Assembly (NCBI GenBank): GCA_900555015.1
Contig: USJL01000009.1
Span: 3,523-67,522, forward strand
Origin: an uncultured Oscillospiraceae bacterium
GTDB taxonomy: Bacteria > Bacillota > Clostridia > Oscillospirales > Acutalibacteraceae
DNA length: 64,000 nt
Direction: 5' to 3'
Below the pieces are notes generated by a model. That model had not been told where the DNA came from, made no database searches, and saw only the letters and a list, made by a program, of their open reading frames with translations. How positions within the stretch are numbered: position 1 is the first letter of the stretch; every line of letters begins with the position of its first letter. The position numbers were made by a program, and so were the translations under genes. This document shows positions 63,031 to 64,000 of the stretch, one piece after another.

Positions 63031-63558
63031 TTATATGCCGTAAGTTGAAGTAACCGGGTCTTTGAAAAGTGGTATAAATGGGGGAGAAAAGGTAAAAGCC
63101 ACAAATAAAATACCGATAAAAATTAATAAAAAAACAGAAATATTTTCAACTGTTTTATTCTCATTTTTTAAGTTTTTAATCATTAAATAACTAATTAAAA
63201 AAGCAGCTCCGATTCCAAGAAAAAAAGAAATAATATCTAAAACCATACTTTCTTTTCCAAAAATTCCGGTGTAGGTGTAGTAAAAGGCAGTTGTAAAAAT
63301 AATGCCGCAGGTAATTCCTGCTAATTTGGGCAGGAAAAAATTTTTTGGCTTTTTTAGAATAAAATATTCAATAATCAGCCATATTGCGTATGGAAAAAAC
63401 AACAGTTTTTGATGCTCCCAAATGCTTTCGTTCACAGGGCAAAATGTTCCTATAAACACACTGTTGTTCAGCCATTCAAACAAAAAGTGGTTTAATGTTC
63501 CTAATATTCCTGTAAATATAAAACCTATAAGCTCAAATTTAAATAATTTCTTTTCCAT
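63031..63558 (-). CDS. DUF6512-type membrane protein
   Basis: 175 residues with about five hydrophobic segments. NESIWEHQKLLFFPYAIW is the conserved stretch of the DUF6512 family, small membrane proteins of unknown role in Clostridia. No operon partner. Confidence 0.7.
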   Translation of the reverse strand: MEKKLFKFELIGFIFTGILGTLNHFLFEWLNNSVFIGTFCPVNESIWEHQKLLFFPYAIWLIIEYFILKKPKNFFLPKLAGITCGIIFTTAFYYTYTGIFGKESMVLDIISFFLGIGAAFLISYLMIKNLKNENKTVENISVFLLIFIGILFVAFTFSPPFIPLFKDPVTSTYGI

Positions 63559-63641
63559 AAAATCACCGTATATATTATATGTATTAATATATTAATTAGT
63601 ATCATTTACGCTGTTTTATGTTAATTGAAATAAATTTAGTA

Positions 63642-63670
63642 TTGACAATTTAATAATGTTATGATAAAGT
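63642..63670 (+). promoter_or_regulatory. Probable promoter of tRNA-Ser
   Basis: TTGACA (63642-63647), 17-bp spacer, weak TAAAGT (63665-63670). A dyad TTGAC-A-GGTT-T-AACC-C-GTCAA (63698-63718) lies between it and the tRNA. Confidence 0.4.
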
Positions 63671-63721
63671 ATAACTCGCACGAATTGTGTTTAAAACTTG
63701 ACAGGTTTAACCCGTCAACTT

Positions 63722-63812
63722 GCAGAAGTACTCAAGTTGGTGACGAGGCGCCCCTGCTAAGGGCGTAGGTCGGGAAACCGGCGCGAGGGTTCGAGTCCCT
63801 CCATCTCCGCCA
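63722..63812 (+). tRNA. tRNA-Ser (anticodon GCU), two acceptor-stem mismatches
   Basis: 91 bases with a long variable arm, encoded CCA, anticodon arm CGCCC-CTGCTAA-GGGCG (anticodon GCT) and normal D and T arms. The acceptor is imperfect: 5' GCAGAAG against 3' CATCTCC leaves C2 opposite C71 and A6 opposite A67. It may be a functional variant, a decaying copy or contain base errors. Confidence 0.85.
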
Positions 63813-63850
63813 AACCTGCGGTCAGCAATTCGCGACCGCAGGTTTTTTCT
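63813..63850 (+). terminator. Terminator of tRNA-Ser
   Basis: AACCTGCGGTC / GACCGCAGGTT stem of 11 bp with a T6 tail. Confidence 0.93.
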
Positions 63851-63884
63851 ATTTTAAAGTTTTGTGCCCGTGCCCAAACGGTAT

Positions 63885-63998
63885 CTATTTTGTAACAGTT
63901 ATATAATCATATCCACAGCATTCTGTGCAAACGATGTTGTGGTCATAAGGAAGAGGTCCTGTTAAAGCAGACCTTTTCCTTTTTTCAATCCTTATAAC
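63885..63998 (-). CDS. C-terminal end of a small cysteine-containing protein (cut by window edge)
   Basis: A minus-strand frame enters from the right edge and reads VIRIEKRKRSALTGPLPYD, then NIVCTECCGYDYITVTK and stop. The composition and the CTECC motif look like a genuine short protein, perhaps metal-binding; the rest lies outside the window. The family is not recognised. Confidence 0.5.
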   Translation of the reverse strand, partial: VIRIEKRKRSALTGPLPYDHNIVCTECCGYDYITVTK

Positions 63999-64000
63999 TC

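Noticed and set aside
62995..63054. ATG-started 19-codon frame on the plus strand before the DUF6512 gene
   Set aside because: No ribosome site, and it runs into the antisense of a real gene.

Overview
The window looks like a chromosomal segment of a low-GC, gut-type Clostridia (Oscillospiraceae/Ruminococcaceae-like). The evidence is a strongly A+T-biased codon use (TTT, AAA, GAA, TTA), AGGAGG-type ribosome sites, Firmicutes-style TTGACA-N17-TATAAT promoters and a CIRCE operator. An SLH surface protein, a dlt operon and separate pyrimidine and arginine carbamoyl-phosphate synthases also fit. This is an inference from content; no marker gene fixes the species. The first ~0.4 kb (a methyltransferase 3' end plus a MerR-type promoter) is clearly more G+C-rich than the rest.

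Layout: 0.6-3.9 kb, the four-gene dTDP-rhamnose operon (rfbABDC). 4.1-6.4 kb, an SLH-domain protein and a YczE-like membrane protein. 6.5-10.0 kb (minus strand), a membrane M28 peptidase, a lipoyl-less E2 acyltransferase with a long charged coil, and an ECF S-component. 10.3-15.2 kb, an EF-G paralogue and a LysR/CMD/SDR cluster. 15.3-16.85 kb (minus), an OadB/OadG-like pair behind a yybP-ykoY (Mn2+) type riboswitch and terminator. 16.9-24.6 kb, HdeD-like protein, phosphoglucomutase, NifU-like protein, GH38 alpha-mannosidase and the CCA-adding enzyme. 24.7-28.7 kb, CIRCE-controlled htpG, a MATE exporter and a cytidylate-kinase-like protein. 28.9-33.4 kb, dltA-C-B-D for D-alanylation. 33.4-34.3 kb, a PfkB kinase.

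34.4-44.4 kb is a complete UMP operon (pyrC-carA-carB-pyrK-pyrD-pyrF-pyrE-pyrB-pyrI). 44.6-47.4 kb holds a BMP-type lipoprotein whose binding domain is interrupted by repeat modules, and an AHL-lactonase-like MBL protein. 47.7-58.0 kb (minus) is an arginine operon argC-argJ-argB-argD-argF-carA-carB. Its carB reads through, without a stop, into a complete diaminopimelate epimerase domain that has lost one of its two catalytic cysteines. 58.1-59.6 kb is an orphan holin/endolysin cassette next to a perfect 25-bp palindrome. 59.6-61.1 kb is accessory DNA (hairpin repeat, DUF4236 protein, gene remnants). 61.2-63.9 kb has tRNA-Asp/tRNA-Thr, gdhA, a DUF6512 membrane protein and a tRNA-Ser(GCU) with two acceptor mismatches. 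The right edge cuts a small cysteine-containing protein.

The core genes link amino-acid and nucleotide metabolism. GdhA makes glutamate, the arg operon turns it into argininosuccinate precursors, and two carbamoyl-phosphate synthases feed arginine and pyrimidines separately. The strongest candidate for something undescribed is the CarB-DapF fusion. Secondary ones are the Mn2+-type riboswitch in front of a sodium-decarboxylase-type membrane subunit, the coil-tailed lipoyl-less E2, the split binding-protein lipoprotein and the orphan lysis cassette. All assignments come from reading the sequence; no database search was run.
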